The notes: generated by a model not told the origin, from the sequence alone. Counted from the stretch's first letter, positions 1 to 8,640 are shown. The stretch is 64,000 nt of DNA from Lysinibacillus fusiformis (GCF_007362955.1 NZ_CP041696.1:4402001-4466000); one strand, 5' to 3'. Program-made: numbers and translations.

Positions 1-390
1 AATATGAGAGAAATCAAATATAAAGAGGTTGGGCGATGAAAGAAGTCTATAAAAGCATTAGTTCTAAACAAGGGGTGGCGAAGATAGTAACTTACATGAC
101 TACTTAAGTGATTTAATTATTTTTATATAGATGATATCGGATTTAGAATGGCTAGATCTATCGTTTGATAATTATAAATACTTTAAAGTTAAGGATGTAC
201 GTTTAGGGTTCATTCATTAAATGAAAGGCCATACTATAAAATAGAAAACTCATAAAACGTACTCGCTTTGACTCAGTCGAGAATTTTCAGCAAGTAATGG
301 AAATGGGTGTAGTAGGAGCTACAGTAGTTTAAATAACAAGGTTTAGGAGTTGTTTATGCAACTCCGTTTATATTTATAGAAATTTTAAAG
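1..390. other. Gene-free stretch with decayed coding fragments
   Basis: No intact gene is visible. A short frame starting at the ATG at 36, preceded by AAAGAGG, stops after 22 codons. A second coding-like fragment of about 30 codons ends at the TAA near 332 (its last residues read MGVVGATVV) and has no start. A small hairpin (AGGAGTTG with CAACTCC) lies near 346-367. This looks like the eroded end of one or more genes. I do not recognise them. Confidence 0.35.
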
Positions 391-509
391 ATGCTGGGAC
401 ATAACTTTAAATTTTAAGAAAGAGGCGCAAAAGGCATTATTAAATTTTTGCTATCTAAAATGAAACGCCGTAGCGGACATTAACACCTTTTCTCTTTTGT
501 CCCAGCCTC
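391..509. repeat. Truncated copy of a GCTGGGACA-ended repeat
   Basis: The segment begins GCTGGGACATAAC and ends TTTTGTCCCAGCC, so its ends form an inverted repeat. Its left half matches, in reverse orientation, the right part of the repeat at 23448-23752 (the stretch with AACTTTAAATTTTAAGAA). It also contains the CCGTAGCGGACAT element found inside that copy. The GC-rich core of the larger copy is missing here, so this is a shortened family member. Confidence 0.6.
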
Positions 510-564
510 AATATCAATTAACAAAATAGGTGTAACAAGATTTTTGGCGTCCCTAAAGCGAAGC

Positions 565-912
565 CTAAAACATTTGTGGTAAAAATTCATTCATAAAACG
601 TTGATTTTTACGCAACCAAATCTTCAATATCATGCGATGCGTTAATAGTCGTTGCCTTTTATGTGGTCTGGCCTTTGCTTCCATTAAACTTTCAAGGAGA
701 ATACGAGTTTCTGTGGTAAATAATTCAGGATTAACAAGAACATCGAGCTTATAATCAATTAAGTGAGCGGCTTGTACTTCTGCTAAGAGCTGTGCAAAGC
801 GTGAACTCATTTCCGAATAAGCTTCTTCTAATTCTAGTTCAAATAACAGGTATAAAGTATGTTCAATTTCGGCTTCTAATGCTTGCAGATGTTCGATCGT
901 TGGTTGTGTCAA
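565..912 (-). CDS. Hypothetical 115-residue protein downstream of the FluC pair
   Basis: This is an unrecognised, mostly helical protein with an acidic N-terminal half (many E and L, coiled-coil-like around residues 8-45) and a basic, aromatic C-terminus. The start is TTG at 912, with the ribosome site GAGGTGA a few bases upstream. No ATG start fits better. It lies 41 nt downstream of the second fluC gene on the same strand and probably shares its transcript. It has no signal peptide and no membrane segment. Function is unknown, and the link to fluoride resistance is by position only. Confidence 0.6.
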   Translation of the reverse strand: MTQPTIEHLQALEAEIEHTLYLLFELELEEAYSEMSSRFAQLLAEVQAAHLIDYKLDVLVNPELFTTETRILLESLMEAKARPHKRQRLLTHRMILKIWLRKNQRFMNEFLPQMF

Positions 913-953
913 AAAATCACCTCATAATTAATATCTGTATAGTTGGAATGCTC

Positions 954-1283
954 TTACGCAACCAAAAAACCAAGTGTTGCGAAGAACAATCCAAATAAGG
1001 CGGTACTACAAATGTAGCCAATTGCTTGCCAACTTTTTTTCTTTTCTATGAGCTGTAGGGCTTCAAAGCCAAATGTTGAAAAAGTTGTGTAAGCGCCTAA
1101 AAAACCGATACCACATAGTTGCCAAAGCCAATTACTTAGATTTAGAGCAAATAAAAGACCGAGGGCAAAAGCACCTGTTATATTAATGAAAAAAGTTGCC
1201 CAGGGATATGCACTGACAATCCATTTTCCTATATAAAATCGCGTGAGGGCACCGAAAAATCCACCAATTCCTACAAGAATCAT
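954..1283 (-). CDS. fluC2: Fluoride channel subunit FluC/CrcB (second copy)
   Basis: This is a small four-helix membrane protein of the FluC (CrcB) family, which forms dual-topology fluoride channels that export F- from the cytoplasm. Visible family signatures are GGFFGALTRFY near the N-terminus, an Asn in the second helix (FFINITGAF), and GFLGAYTTFSTFGFE, the conserved pore and Na+-site region. The start is the ATG at 1283, chosen over an upstream in-frame start because GGAGGAG precedes it. It overlaps the upstream copy by 4 bp (ATGA), so the two are translationally coupled. Paired copies usually form heterodimers in Bacillota. I saw no fluoride riboswitch upstream. Confidence 0.92.
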   Translation of the reverse strand: MILVGIGGFFGALTRFYIGKWIVSAYPWATFFINITGAFALGLLFALNLSNWLWQLCGIGFLGAYTTFSTFGFEALQLIEKKKSWQAIGYICSTALFGLFFATLGFLVA

Positions 1284-1642
1284 TTCATTCTCCTCCTTGC
1301 TAGCCAGGTCCCAATCATGACACAAAATAAGCCACCCATAACACTCATTAAACTATAACTGAAGGCTTTCATCCATTCGTTATTTTCTAAGAGTAAAAGC
1401 GTTTCGACAGAAAATGTTGAGAAGGTTGTAAATGCCCCTAAAAAGCCAGTACCGATGCCCAATACAAGTGGCGTGCGATTTGCAAAAGTAGTAAAAAGCC
1501 AGGCTAAACAAAAACACCCAACTAGATTTATACTAAGTGTTGCTATTGGAAAGCTCCCTGTATTCGTTAAGAAAAGACTAATACTATAACGAGAAACAGC
1601 TCCGAAAAACCCACCAATGCCAACTGCTAAAGTTGTTTTCAA
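1280..1642 (-). CDS. fluC1: Fluoride channel subunit FluC/CrcB (first copy)
   Basis: This is the first gene of the fluoride-channel pair, about 120 residues with four membrane helices. It carries the family motifs GGFFGAVSRYS, TLSINLVGCF (helix-2 Asn) and GFLGAFTTFSTFSVE. Two TTG codons can start it. The one at 1642 (MKTT) sits about 9 nt after AAGGAG, while the one at 1648 is too close to that site, so 1642 is preferred. Its stop overlaps the start of the second copy. Together the two subunits should give one heteromeric F- channel. Confidence 0.9.
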   Translation of the reverse strand: MKTTLAVGIGGFFGAVSRYSISLFLTNTGSFPIATLSINLVGCFCLAWLFTTFANRTPLVLGIGTGFLGAFTTFSTFSVETLLLLENNEWMKAFSYSLMSVMGGLFCVMIGTWLARRRMK

Positions 1643-1757
1643 AGTCAAAGTCTCCTTACAAGCTATATAAAAGAGTGTATCATGCTACGTAATTTATGAA
1701 CAATGTTCTAAATGTTATTTTTTCTTGTATGAAATAATGTATTTGCTACTCTAATCA

Positions 1758-2009
1758 TTAATTATATTTCGATAACAATATAATTATAGTAATAATTGAG
1801 AAGGCGCCTGTAGCTGCCTCTGGAGTGCTGTGATGCCAAGCTAAAGCAAAAGCAGGGCGTAAAAGTTGAACTAAGTGTAATGAGGGAATGGTAAATGCAC
1901 TAGTTACATTAACTTCATCTGGGCTGACGTTAATTCCGCAATTACCATATTCGACAGACCATCCGGGTTCAGCTATACCGGGTGTATGGTTAGCATTTGG
2001 AGAGACAAA
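1758..2009 (-). pseudogene. Start-less open frame, probable gene fragment
   Basis: An 83-codon open frame runs from just after a TAG (2010-2012) to a TAA at 1758. It has no ATG, GTG or TTG near its 5' end and no ribosome site. The composition looks protein-like (it includes YGNCGINVSPDEVN and LVQLLRPAFALAWHHS), but I do not recognise a family. The likely reading is a remnant of a longer gene. It could also be chance, since 83 open codons in AT-rich DNA are uncommon but not impossible. Confidence 0.3.
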
Positions 2010-2087
2010 CTAATAATAGATTTAGCAATTTATCACTTTAAAGCGTTAATTATTTCCTGGAAAACACAAAAAATAACAATTAGATTG

Positions 2088-2115
2088 TTGACAATTATTT
2101 CAATTATATGATAAT
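2088..2115 (+). promoter_or_regulatory. Sigma-A promoter of the bmr leader and exporter operon
   Basis: A TTGACA box at 2088-2093 is followed, after 16 bp, by GATAAT at 2110-2115. It sits about 40 bp before the leader-peptide start, the right place to drive the leader and the ABC genes. Confidence 0.65.
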
Positions 2116-2152
2116 CTTCAAGAACACTATAACAAAACGAACGAAGGAGGAC

Positions 2153-2215
2153 ATGACAATGATGATTTTACCAGTACAATACCAAAGCACAACTGCATAC
2201 ATTGTCCATGTCTAA
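2153..2215 (+). CDS. 20-residue leader peptide of the ABC exporter operon (BmrB-like)
   Basis: The sequence GAAGGAGG is followed 3-5 nt later by an ATG that opens a 20-codon frame (MTMMILPVQYQ...) ending TAA at 2213. An intrinsic terminator follows 57 nt later, then the exporter genes. In Bacillus subtilis the homologous bmrC-bmrD genes are controlled by ribosome-mediated attenuation over a leader called bmrB, which this layout resembles. The peptide itself is shorter than I remember for BmrB and shows no clear similarity. The mechanism here is inferred from layout. The last codons (CATGTCT, 2207-2213) resemble the 3' arm of the terminator and could pair with its 5' arm when a stalled ribosome leaves them free. 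Confidence 0.7.
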   Translation: MTMMILPVQYQSTTAYIVHV

Positions 2216-2271
2216 CATTGTTAAATTAATATTGCAATGAAAGGTATGGGTCACACCTTACCTTTTACTAG

Positions 2272-2307
2272 AGACACATGCTCTTTTTAGGGGATGTGTC
2301 TTTTTTA
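2272..2307 (+). terminator. Attenuator terminator upstream of bmrC
   Basis: AGACACAT (2272-2279) pairs with ATGTGTCT (2294-2301), followed by a T-rich tail. It lies between the leader peptide and the transporter genes, so readthrough must be regulated for the exporter to be made. A second, weaker hairpin (AAAGGTA with TACCTTT, 2240-2265) precedes it. Confidence 0.8.
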
Positions 2308-2354
2308 TTGCAAAAAAAGGTTGTAGTGACAATAACAAAAGGAGTGTATGTAGT

Positions 2355-2411
2355 ATGAGAAACTCAAGCCGGAAAATGATTTTCAAAAAGGAATTGCTAG
2401 ATAGCGGGTAG
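2355..2411 (+). CDS. Possible 18-residue ORF between attenuator and bmrC
   Basis: AAAGGAG lies 10 nt before an ATG that opens an 18-codon basic frame ending TAG at 2409. It might be a second regulatory peptide or simply chance. Only the ribosome-site spacing and the position in the leader support it. Confidence 0.25.
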   Translation: MRNSSRKMIFKKELLDSG

Positions 2412-2450
2412 CAGGGTTCAACAGCAACGGAAGAAAGAAGGTTTTAACGT

Positions 2451-4193
2451 ATGTTCGATGTTTTAAGTAAATTAAGTTGGTTTTTTAAGCAATACTGGAA
2501 ACAATACACTGTAGCCATTGTGCTATTGATAGTTGCCAGTGGGTTGGAAGTTATTCCTCCATATTTATTGGGATCAATTATTGATATTTTAACAGCTGGT
2601 GAAATGACGACAGCTATTTTAACGAAGTATATATTGATTTTCAGCGGTATCATTGTCGGGGGCTATGTGTTGAATTTTGTGTGGCAATTCCGACTATTTG
2701 AAGGTGCCATTAACTTAGAGAAAATTTTGCGCCGTAATCTGATGCAGCATTTTTTGCGGATGACGCCAACCTTTTATGAAAAAAATCGCACGGGTGATTT
2801 AATGGCACGTGCAACGAATGATTTAAATGCAGTGTCGCTAACGGCGGGATTTGGTATTATGACACTGATCGACTCAACGATTTATATGGGCTGTATAATT
2901 TTTGCGATGGGTTATATGATTTCTTGGAAATTAACGTTTTTTGCCATGCTTCCTGTACCAATTATGGCGATTCTTATTCAGTATTTAGGGAAGATTGTAC
3001 ATGAACGTTATATGAAGGCTCAGGATGCTTTTGGAGAGTTAAACGATAATGTATTGGAATCGGTGGCAGGCGTGCGAGTGGTACGTGCATATGTACAAGA
3101 AAAAAAGGACGAAGCAGATTTTGGTGCCATGAGTGAAACCGTTTATGAAAAAAATATGCATACGGCGAAAATAAACGCTTTATTTGGCCCAATTACAAAG
3201 GTTGGAACAGGGATTAGTTATGTTGTAGCACTTGGCTACGGTGCGCACTTAGTGGCGACTGAGGCTATGACAGTTGGGCAGCTAGTGACGTTTAATGTTT
3301 ATCTTGGGCTAGCAGTTTGGCCAATTTTTGCTATTGGCGAACTTATTAACGTAATGCAACAAGGAAATGCTTCACTTGACCGAGTGCAGGAAACATTAAG
3401 CTATGAAGCGGATGTCCAAAATACAATGCATCCACAAGCTGTTAGGACACCCCATTCAATTGGTTTTGCTGATTTATCATTCCAATATCCAATGAGTCAG
3501 GTGAAAAATCTTCAGCAAATTTCGCTATCATTGAAAAAGGGCGAAACACTTGGCATTGTTGGTAAAACAGGGGCGGGGAAGACGACCTTCTTACGTCAAT
3601 TGCTGAGAGAGTATCCAATTGGTGCTGGACAATTGTCCATTGATGGTATAGATATTACTGCACAAACAAAGGAACAATTACTCGATTGGATCGGCTATGT
3701 ACCGCAGGATCATGTTTTATTCTCACGAACGATACGTGAAAATATATTGTTTGGTAAAGAAGACGCAACAGAGACAGAATTACAAAAAGCAATACATGCG
3801 GCTTATTTTGAAAAGGATTTAGCCAACTTATCGATGGGTCTTGAGACGCTTGTTGGTGAAAAGGGTGTGTCACTTTCTGGTGGTCAAAAGCAACGGGTGT
3901 CAATTGCTCGTGCACTTATCAAAGACCCTGAAATTTTAATGTTGGATGATTCGCTTTCTGCTGTAGACGCTAAAACAGAGGCGAAAATTATTGAAAACAT
4001 TCAACGTGAACGACAAAATAAAACAACAATTATTACAACACATCGTTTGTCAGGAATTCAGCACGCAGATCTTATTATTGTGCTCGATGATGGGCAAGTT
4101 GTAGAGCAAGGTACACACGATCAACTCCTTTCACAACAAGGCTGGTATAAAGAACAATTTGACCGTCAGCAGCTTGAAGGAGGTGCCTCATGA
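2451..4193 (+). CDS. bmrC: Multidrug ABC exporter half, BmrC/YheI-type, degenerate ATP site
   Basis: This is one half of a heterodimeric ABC exporter, 580 residues, closely similar along its length to B. subtilis YheI (BmrC). Six membrane helices (about residues 15-300) precede the nucleotide-binding domain. That domain has Walker A GKTGAGKT at 371-378, signature LSGGQ at about 475-479, and Walker B ending DD at 499-500. The catalytic Glu after Walker B is Asp (LDDSLSAVD), the hallmark of the non-hydrolysing site in such pairs. The start is ATG, with AGAAGG upstream. It overlaps the next gene by 4 bp. Family knowledge predicts export of diverse drugs and induction by translation inhibitors through the upstream attenuator. 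Confidence 0.93.
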   Translation: MFDVLSKLSWFFKQYWKQYTVAIVLLIVASGLEVIPPYLLGSIIDILTAGEMTTAILTKYILIFSGIIVGGYVLNFVWQFRLFEGAINLEKILRRNLMQHFLRMTPTFYEKNRTGDLMARATNDLNAVSLTAGFGIMTLIDSTIYMGCIIFAMGYMISWKLTFFAMLPVPIMAILIQYLGKIVHERYMKAQDAFGELNDNVLESVAGVRVVRAYVQEKKDEADFGAMSETVYEKNMHTAKINALFGPITKVGTGISYVVALGYGAHLVATEAMTVGQLVTFNVYLGLAVWPIFAIGELINVMQQGNASLDRVQETLSYEADVQNTMHPQAVRTPHSIGFADLSFQYPMSQVKNLQQISLSLKKGETLGIVGKTGAGKTTFLRQLLREYPIGAGQLSIDGIDITAQTKEQLLDWIGYVPQDHVLFSRTIRENILFGKEDATETELQKAIHAAYFEKDLANLSMGLETLVGEKGVSLSGGQKQRVSIARALIKDPEILMLDDSLSAVDAKTEAKIIENIQRERQNKTTIITTHRLSGIQHADLIIVLDDGQVVEQGTHDQLLSQQGWYKEQFDRQQLEGGAS

Positions 4194-5926
4194 GTACGAG
4201 TAAACGTTTAACAAACTATGCCATGTATTTTAAAAAGCCAATACTTCTTGGGCTATTTTTCTTAACGATTGCCGTTTTTACCGAGCTTGTTGGGCCATTT
4301 ATTGCAAAACATATCATTGATAATTATATGACAATCGGCCAACTTGACATTAAACCCATTACTTGGTTGTTAATACTTTATTTCACATTGGCAGTAGCAA
4401 CAGCTATTTTACGCTATTTTATGTATATCTATTTGCAGATAGGTGCCAACCGTGTCGTGCAAAAATTACGTAAAGACGTATTTGAACATATTCAAACATT
4501 ACCGATTCAATATTTTGATAATTTGCCGGCAGGGAAAATTGTTGCTCGTGTGACGAATGATACGGAGGCTGTGCGTAATTTATATGTACAGGTGCTCTCA
4601 AATTTTGTGACAAGCTTCATATCAATTATTGGCGTGTATATCGCATTGATTATTTTAAATTGGAGAATGGCCTTAATCGCATTAATTATGGTGCCAATTA
4701 TTTATGTATGGATGATTTTATATCGAAAATTTGCTTCGAAGTATAATGATGTTATTCGAACGAAAATTGCCGACATTAATGCGATGATCAATGAATCGAT
4801 TCAAGGGATGACAATTATTCAGGCATTCCGTCGTGAACAGCAAATGACAAAGGAATTTGATGACATGAATAATGAGCACTACGCCTATGGGCGAAAACTC
4901 TTATTCCTCGATTCGGCGACGTCCTTTAATCTTGTTAATAGTTTACGACTTATCATGTTCACTATTTTCATCTTCTACTTTGGGACACAATCGATTACGA
5001 CAATGGAAGTCATTTCTGCAGGTACATTGTATGCCTTTGTAGATTATTTAACAAAATTATTTAATCCGATTACAAATATCGTCAATCAATTTTCACAGCT
5101 TGAACGCTCGCTGGTTGCAGGGAAGCGCGTGTTTGAGGTGTTGGATACAAACGGAGAGAAAGTTTCAGAAGAAAATTTACCGAGATATAAAGGGAATGTT
5201 GTTTTTGAAGATGTTTCCTTTGCCTATAAAAATGATGAGTATGTTTTGAAAAATTTATCGTTTGAGGCACATCAAGGTGAAACAATTGCCCTAGTTGGTC
5301 ATACGGGATCTGGTAAAAGTTCAATCATGAACTTATTATTCCGATTCTACGATCCATCTAAAGGTAAGATAACGATTGATGGTGTTGATATAACATCAGT
5401 ACCTCGTCAATCGATGCGTGAGCATATGGGTATCGTGCTACAGGATCCTTATTTATTCACTGGCACAATTGCCTCCAACGTGAGCTTAAATAATCCAAAA
5501 ATCTCCCATGAAAAAATTGAAGCTTCCTTAAATGCTGTTGGTGGGGAACGTGTATTAGCGAACTTGCCAAAAGGCTATGAAGAACCAGTGATTGAAAAGG
5601 GCAGTACCTTATCTTCGGGGCAACGTCAGTTAATTTCCTTTGCACGTGCATTAGCCTTTGATCCAGCCATATTAATATTAGATGAAGCTACTTCTAATAT
5701 TGATACGGAAACAGAAGAGATTATTCAGCATGCCATGGATGTATTGAAAAAAGGGCGTACAACGTTCATTATTGCACATCGCCTATCAACGATTAAAAAT
5801 GCAGACCGCATTCTTGTGTTAAAGCGAGGAGAAATTGTGGAGCGAGGTACGCATGATGAGCTGTTGGCCCATGGTGGTATTTATGAAAAAATGTATCAAA
5901 TGCAAGCAAACTCATTGAATTCCTAG
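4190..5926 (+). CDS. bmrD: Multidrug ABC exporter half, BmrD/YheH-type, canonical ATP site
   Basis: This is the partner subunit, 578 residues, with six membrane helices followed by an ATPase domain. Walker A is GHTGSGKSS, the signature region reads TLSSGQRQLISFARAL, and Walker B is LILDEATSNID with the catalytic Glu intact. The pair therefore has one consensus and one degenerate ATP site. It matches B. subtilis YheH (BmrD) strongly but is about 95 residues shorter. The extracellular insertion that YheH carries between its first two helices is absent here (length comparison from memory). It is translationally coupled to bmrC, and a strong terminator follows. Confidence 0.93.
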   Translation: MSTSKRLTNYAMYFKKPILLGLFFLTIAVFTELVGPFIAKHIIDNYMTIGQLDIKPITWLLILYFTLAVATAILRYFMYIYLQIGANRVVQKLRKDVFEHIQTLPIQYFDNLPAGKIVARVTNDTEAVRNLYVQVLSNFVTSFISIIGVYIALIILNWRMALIALIMVPIIYVWMILYRKFASKYNDVIRTKIADINAMINESIQGMTIIQAFRREQQMTKEFDDMNNEHYAYGRKLLFLDSATSFNLVNSLRLIMFTIFIFYFGTQSITTMEVISAGTLYAFVDYLTKLFNPITNIVNQFSQLERSLVAGKRVFEVLDTNGEKVSEENLPRYKGNVVFEDVSFAYKNDEYVLKNLSFEAHQGETIALVGHTGSGKSSIMNLLFRFYDPSKGKITIDGVDITSVPRQSMREHMGIVLQDPYLFTGTIASNVSLNNPKISHEKIEASLNAVGGERVLANLPKGYEEPVIEKGSTLSSGQRQLISFARALAFDPAILILDEATSNIDTETEEIIQHAMDVLKKGRTTFIIAHRLSTIKNADRILVLKRGEIVERGTHDELLAHGGIYEKMYQMQANSLNS

Positions 5927-5951
5927 AAAAAGGCCCCATTTGGGGTTTCCA

Positions 5952-6002
5952 GGCTGTAGACAAACTCGGCAAAAAAATCGAGTTTGTCTACAGCCTTTTT
6001 TC
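5952..6002 (+). terminator. Terminator of the bmrCD operon
   Basis: A perfect 17-bp stem (GGCTGTAGACAAACTCG, 5952-5968, with its complement 5979-5995) is followed by TTTTTT. Confidence 0.9.
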
Positions 6003-6027
6003 TTTTACAATAAAATTAGATAAAACT

Positions 6028-6154
6028 GTTGATTTCCACTACGGGCGGACGCTTGCCGCGGGTGGGGTCAAGCTGCTTCCCTCGCTTCGCTCAGTCCAGG
6101 ATCTCGACTTTCCCGCTCTCCCCGCAGGAGTTACCGCCCTTCGTTCCAATCAAC
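6028..6154. repeat. GC-rich palindromic repeat with GTTGATT ends
   Basis: The element starts GTTGATTTCCACTACGGGCGG and ends CCGCCCTTCGTTCCAATCAAC reading outward, so its ends are inverted repeats. The core is far richer in G and C than its surroundings. A related copy lies at 23514-23617. Such elements are common between genes in Bacillaceae. They encode nothing obvious. Confidence 0.7.
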
Positions 6155-6196
6155 TTCTACATATAGAACTCAATCTAAAGAAAACTCATTCATCTT

Positions 6197-6436
6197 CATA
6201 TATGGGAAACGTATGTGGAAGAAGCCGAACATTTACGGCATTCTTATGACATCAAACAAATCTATGCGAAGCGCAAAGAAACAATTGAACGTGTCTTTAC
6301 GGATGCGAAGGAAAAGGATGGTAATGCGATGGACAACCTTAAGAGGTCTCAAAATTTGTCCATGCAGGCGCTGCTTTTTTGCTGCCATGTATTTGAAGAA
6401 ACTCGCTACGTGGACATGTCGAGAAACACAAACAAT
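6197..6436 (+). pseudogene. C-terminal remnant of an IS1182-family transposase
   Basis: The frame from about 6203 reads WETYVEEAEHLRHSYDIKQI and continues with YAKRKETIERVF, the end of an IS1182-type transposase. It then shifts frame, with MRWTTLRGLK and YLKKLATWTC appearing in the neighbouring frame. Only the last fifth of the gene remains, with at least one frameshift, so it is dead. Family assignment is from memory of the typical C-terminal motif. Confidence 0.7.
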
Positions 6437-6509
6437 GTAAGCAGTGTTCGTAAGAGACACTGACTTTACAAACTAACACGCCATTTGAATGAAAATCACA
6501 GAAAAAATG

Positions 6510-6548
6510 AAAAGGTTTCGGGAATGACCAGCATTCCCGAAACCTTTT
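6510..6548. terminator. Bidirectional terminator-like hairpin
   Basis: A 17-bp perfect stem (AAAAGGTTTCGGGAATG, 6510-6526, with 6532-6548) carries A and T tracts on both sides. It may terminate the minus-strand gene at 6582, or be left over from the decayed insertion sequence. Confidence 0.65.
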
Positions 6549-6581
6549 GTCCTCAGTCTGAAGGCTCCGAGGGCTTTTTTA

Positions 6582-6962
6582 TTAGGAAGAAGTGCATTTT
6601 ACATGTTTAAAGATGTTTACCACAAATAACACTGCAGAAAATGCAACGGCAATACCACCGCCAGATACGCAAAATTCAAATAACCAGTGAGGTACATCTA
6701 AATAAACCATCATCATGCCAACTAATAAGAATGGCAAACCGATATTGTAAAACCAAAACTGAGCTTTAGCGAGTGCTGTCTCAGCTGCTTCTTTATAAAA
6801 TGAATAGATTAATCCGATGAATCCCGTTGACAGCCAACCTAAGACACCGATATGGGCATGCGTCGCCTTCCATTGAAGTTGAACTGTATAATGCATAAAC
6901 AGTCCAAAAGCCAAAGCAATCGCGAAATACATGACCGAAATTTTTATCCATCTTGCACCCAA
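6582..6962 (-). CDS. Small four-helix membrane protein, cytochrome oxidase subunit I-like
   Basis: This is a 126-residue membrane protein with four predicted helices. The stretch THAHIGVLGWLSTG resembles the His-containing helix of haem-copper oxidase subunit I and CcoN-like small proteins (His-Ala-His followed by Gly-Trp). It is far too short to be an oxidase, and whether it binds haem is unknown. The start is taken as TTG at 6962, nine bases after AAAGGAG. The TTG at 6971 sits almost on that site and is unlikely. It is a single gene. Confidence 0.65.
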   Translation of the reverse strand: MGARWIKISVMYFAIALAFGLFMHYTVQLQWKATHAHIGVLGWLSTGFIGLIYSFYKEAAETALAKAQFWFYNIGLPFLLVGMMMVYLDVPHWLFEFCVSGGGIAVAFSAVLFVVNIFKHVKCTSS

Positions 6963-7206
6963 TGAAACCAACTCCTTTACCGAATAATTTTAGCTGCTAA
7001 TACAGTCTATTCTTGTCGAATGAAAAAATGACCTCCGATTCGAAGGGACAAAGCAGAAAGTTATTTGGAAAAACATTGTAAAATGCTAATTTTTTCCGTA
7101 GAATAAAAGCGTAAAAAGTAGAAAGGTTCGATTACCTATATAGACGGTAGTAAAGAGGCGGTGAAAATAGGACAATATGGTTTGAAATCTTAATTTAGGA
7201 GGTTCT

Positions 7207-8640
7207 ATGAAAAAGAAAAAGATAATTTTTATGATTCTTTTTATGCTCTGTTATTTCCAGATGCCAATTCTTGAAGAAGCATGGGCAAGTGAGCAAACGA
7301 TGACCACGAAAATTGATAACGTAATCTCGAAAAACTGGAAAACGAATGAATACAGTATTACAGTACGAGAAATGGGTAGTGGGAATGTACTATACAATAA
7401 AAACGGTGAAAAAATGATTCGTCCTGCATCTACTCATAAATTAGTAGTGAGCGCGGCGGCATTAGATTTACTTGGTCCAGACTATCGCTTTGTAACAAAG
7501 ACCTTTATAGATGGTCCCATAGAAGGTGACGTATTACATGGGAATATTTATTTGCAGGGCGGAGGGGACCCTACATTATTGTCTGTCCACCTCGAGTCCT
7601 TTGCCAACGGGCTAAAAAAAATGGGTATCACGAAGATAACAGGATCGTTAATTGCGGATGATACTTGGTTTGATGATGATCGTTTATCTAAAGGAATCGA
7701 GCCACAAGATGAACCTTTGTCCTATGCATCACGTATTTCAGCACTAACAATTTCGCCAAATAATCAATATGATATTGCAACTGTGCTAGTAAAAGTCACT
7801 GGTTCAAAGGTTGGTGTGGCGGCAAGTGTTCAGCTTGCTCCGTATACAAGTACGATTCCAATTGTTAACAAAGCAAAAATTGTTAAGAAGGGCTCTAAAA
7901 ATACCGTGAATATCACACGAGAATATGGAACTGATCGTATAGTGGTAACGGGGAATTTACCAGCGGGGACAGAGAAAGGTACATATGTAACGGTTTATGA
8001 TCCAACTTTATATACACTCGATATATTTCGGGAAAAGTTAATGGCAAAGGGCATACAAAAGATGCCACTAGAAGTTGGACAAGTGCCAGATAATGCACAA
8101 CGTGTTGGTGTTTCCTATTCAACGCCATTAAAAGACATTAACTTTCGGTTTTTAAAACTTAGTATTAACGGTATGGGTGAAATGTTTACGAAGCAAATCG
8201 GAAGAGAAATACTGAGTGAAGGAAGCTGGGAAGCTGGGATACAGGCGATTAGAGCATATGGTTTTGACAGCGGCCTCAATATGGATCAATGGTATTTCGA
8301 AGATGGCTCCGGTTTAAATAGTCAAAACCGTGTAAGTAGTATGCAAGAAAGCTTATTATTATATAAAGTGCGTAGTAAATCCTGGTACTTTTCATATTTA
8401 GATGGATTACCTCACGCAGGTAGAAAAGGTCAGCTTGTTGGCGCTACATTAGAAAACCGTTTAAAGGGCTATAGTGTATCAGCCAAAACGGGCTATATAT
8501 CAGGTTCCTATGCTTTAAGCGGCTATGTTCAAGGGAAGAGTGGCAAATGGTATATATTTAGTATTTTGACACAAGCCAATAAAACATCAGCTATTGCAAC
8601 CATCGACGAAATTGTGAAACAAATAGCAAACGAAATGTAG
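7207..8640 (+). CDS. dacC: D-Ala-D-Ala carboxypeptidase/endopeptidase (S13, PBP4-type)
   Basis: This is a secreted low-molecular-weight penicillin-binding protein of 477 residues. An N-terminal signal peptide (KKKK followed by a hydrophobic run) ends near residue 28. The active-site motifs are present: S-T-H-K at 75-78 (SxxK), S-I-N at 319-321 (SxN) and K-T-G at 427-429. The long insert between the first two motifs is typical of peptidase family S13. It trims or cleaves peptidoglycan stem peptides outside the cell. The start has AGGAGG just upstream. The symbol follows B. subtilis DacC by family resemblance only. Confidence 0.88.
   Translation: MKKKKIIFMILFMLCYFQMPILEEAWASEQTMTTKIDNVISKNWKTNEYSITVREMGSGNVLYNKNGEKMIRPASTHKLVVSAAALDLLGPDYRFVTKTFIDGPIEGDVLHGNIYLQGGGDPTLLSVHLESFANGLKKMGITKITGSLIADDTWFDDDRLSKGIEPQDEPLSYASRISALTISPNNQYDIATVLVKVTGSKVGVAASVQLAPYTSTIPIVNKAKIVKKGSKNTVNITREYGTDRIVVTGNLPAGTEKGTYVTVYDPTLYTLDIFREKLMAKGIQKMPLEVGQVPDNAQRVGVSYSTPLKDINFRFLKLSINGMGEMFTKQIGREILSEGSWEAGIQAIRAYGFDSGLNMDQWYFEDGSGLNSQNRVSSMQESLLLYKVRSKSWYFSYLDGLPHAGRKGQLVGATLENRLKGYSVSAKTGYISGSYALSGYVQGKSGKWYIFSILTQANKTSAIATIDEIVKQIANEM

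Noticed and set aside
1643..1760. Fluoride riboswitch upstream of fluC1
   Set aside because: I looked for the GGCGATGG...CGCC and pseudoknot pattern on the minus strand and did not find it.
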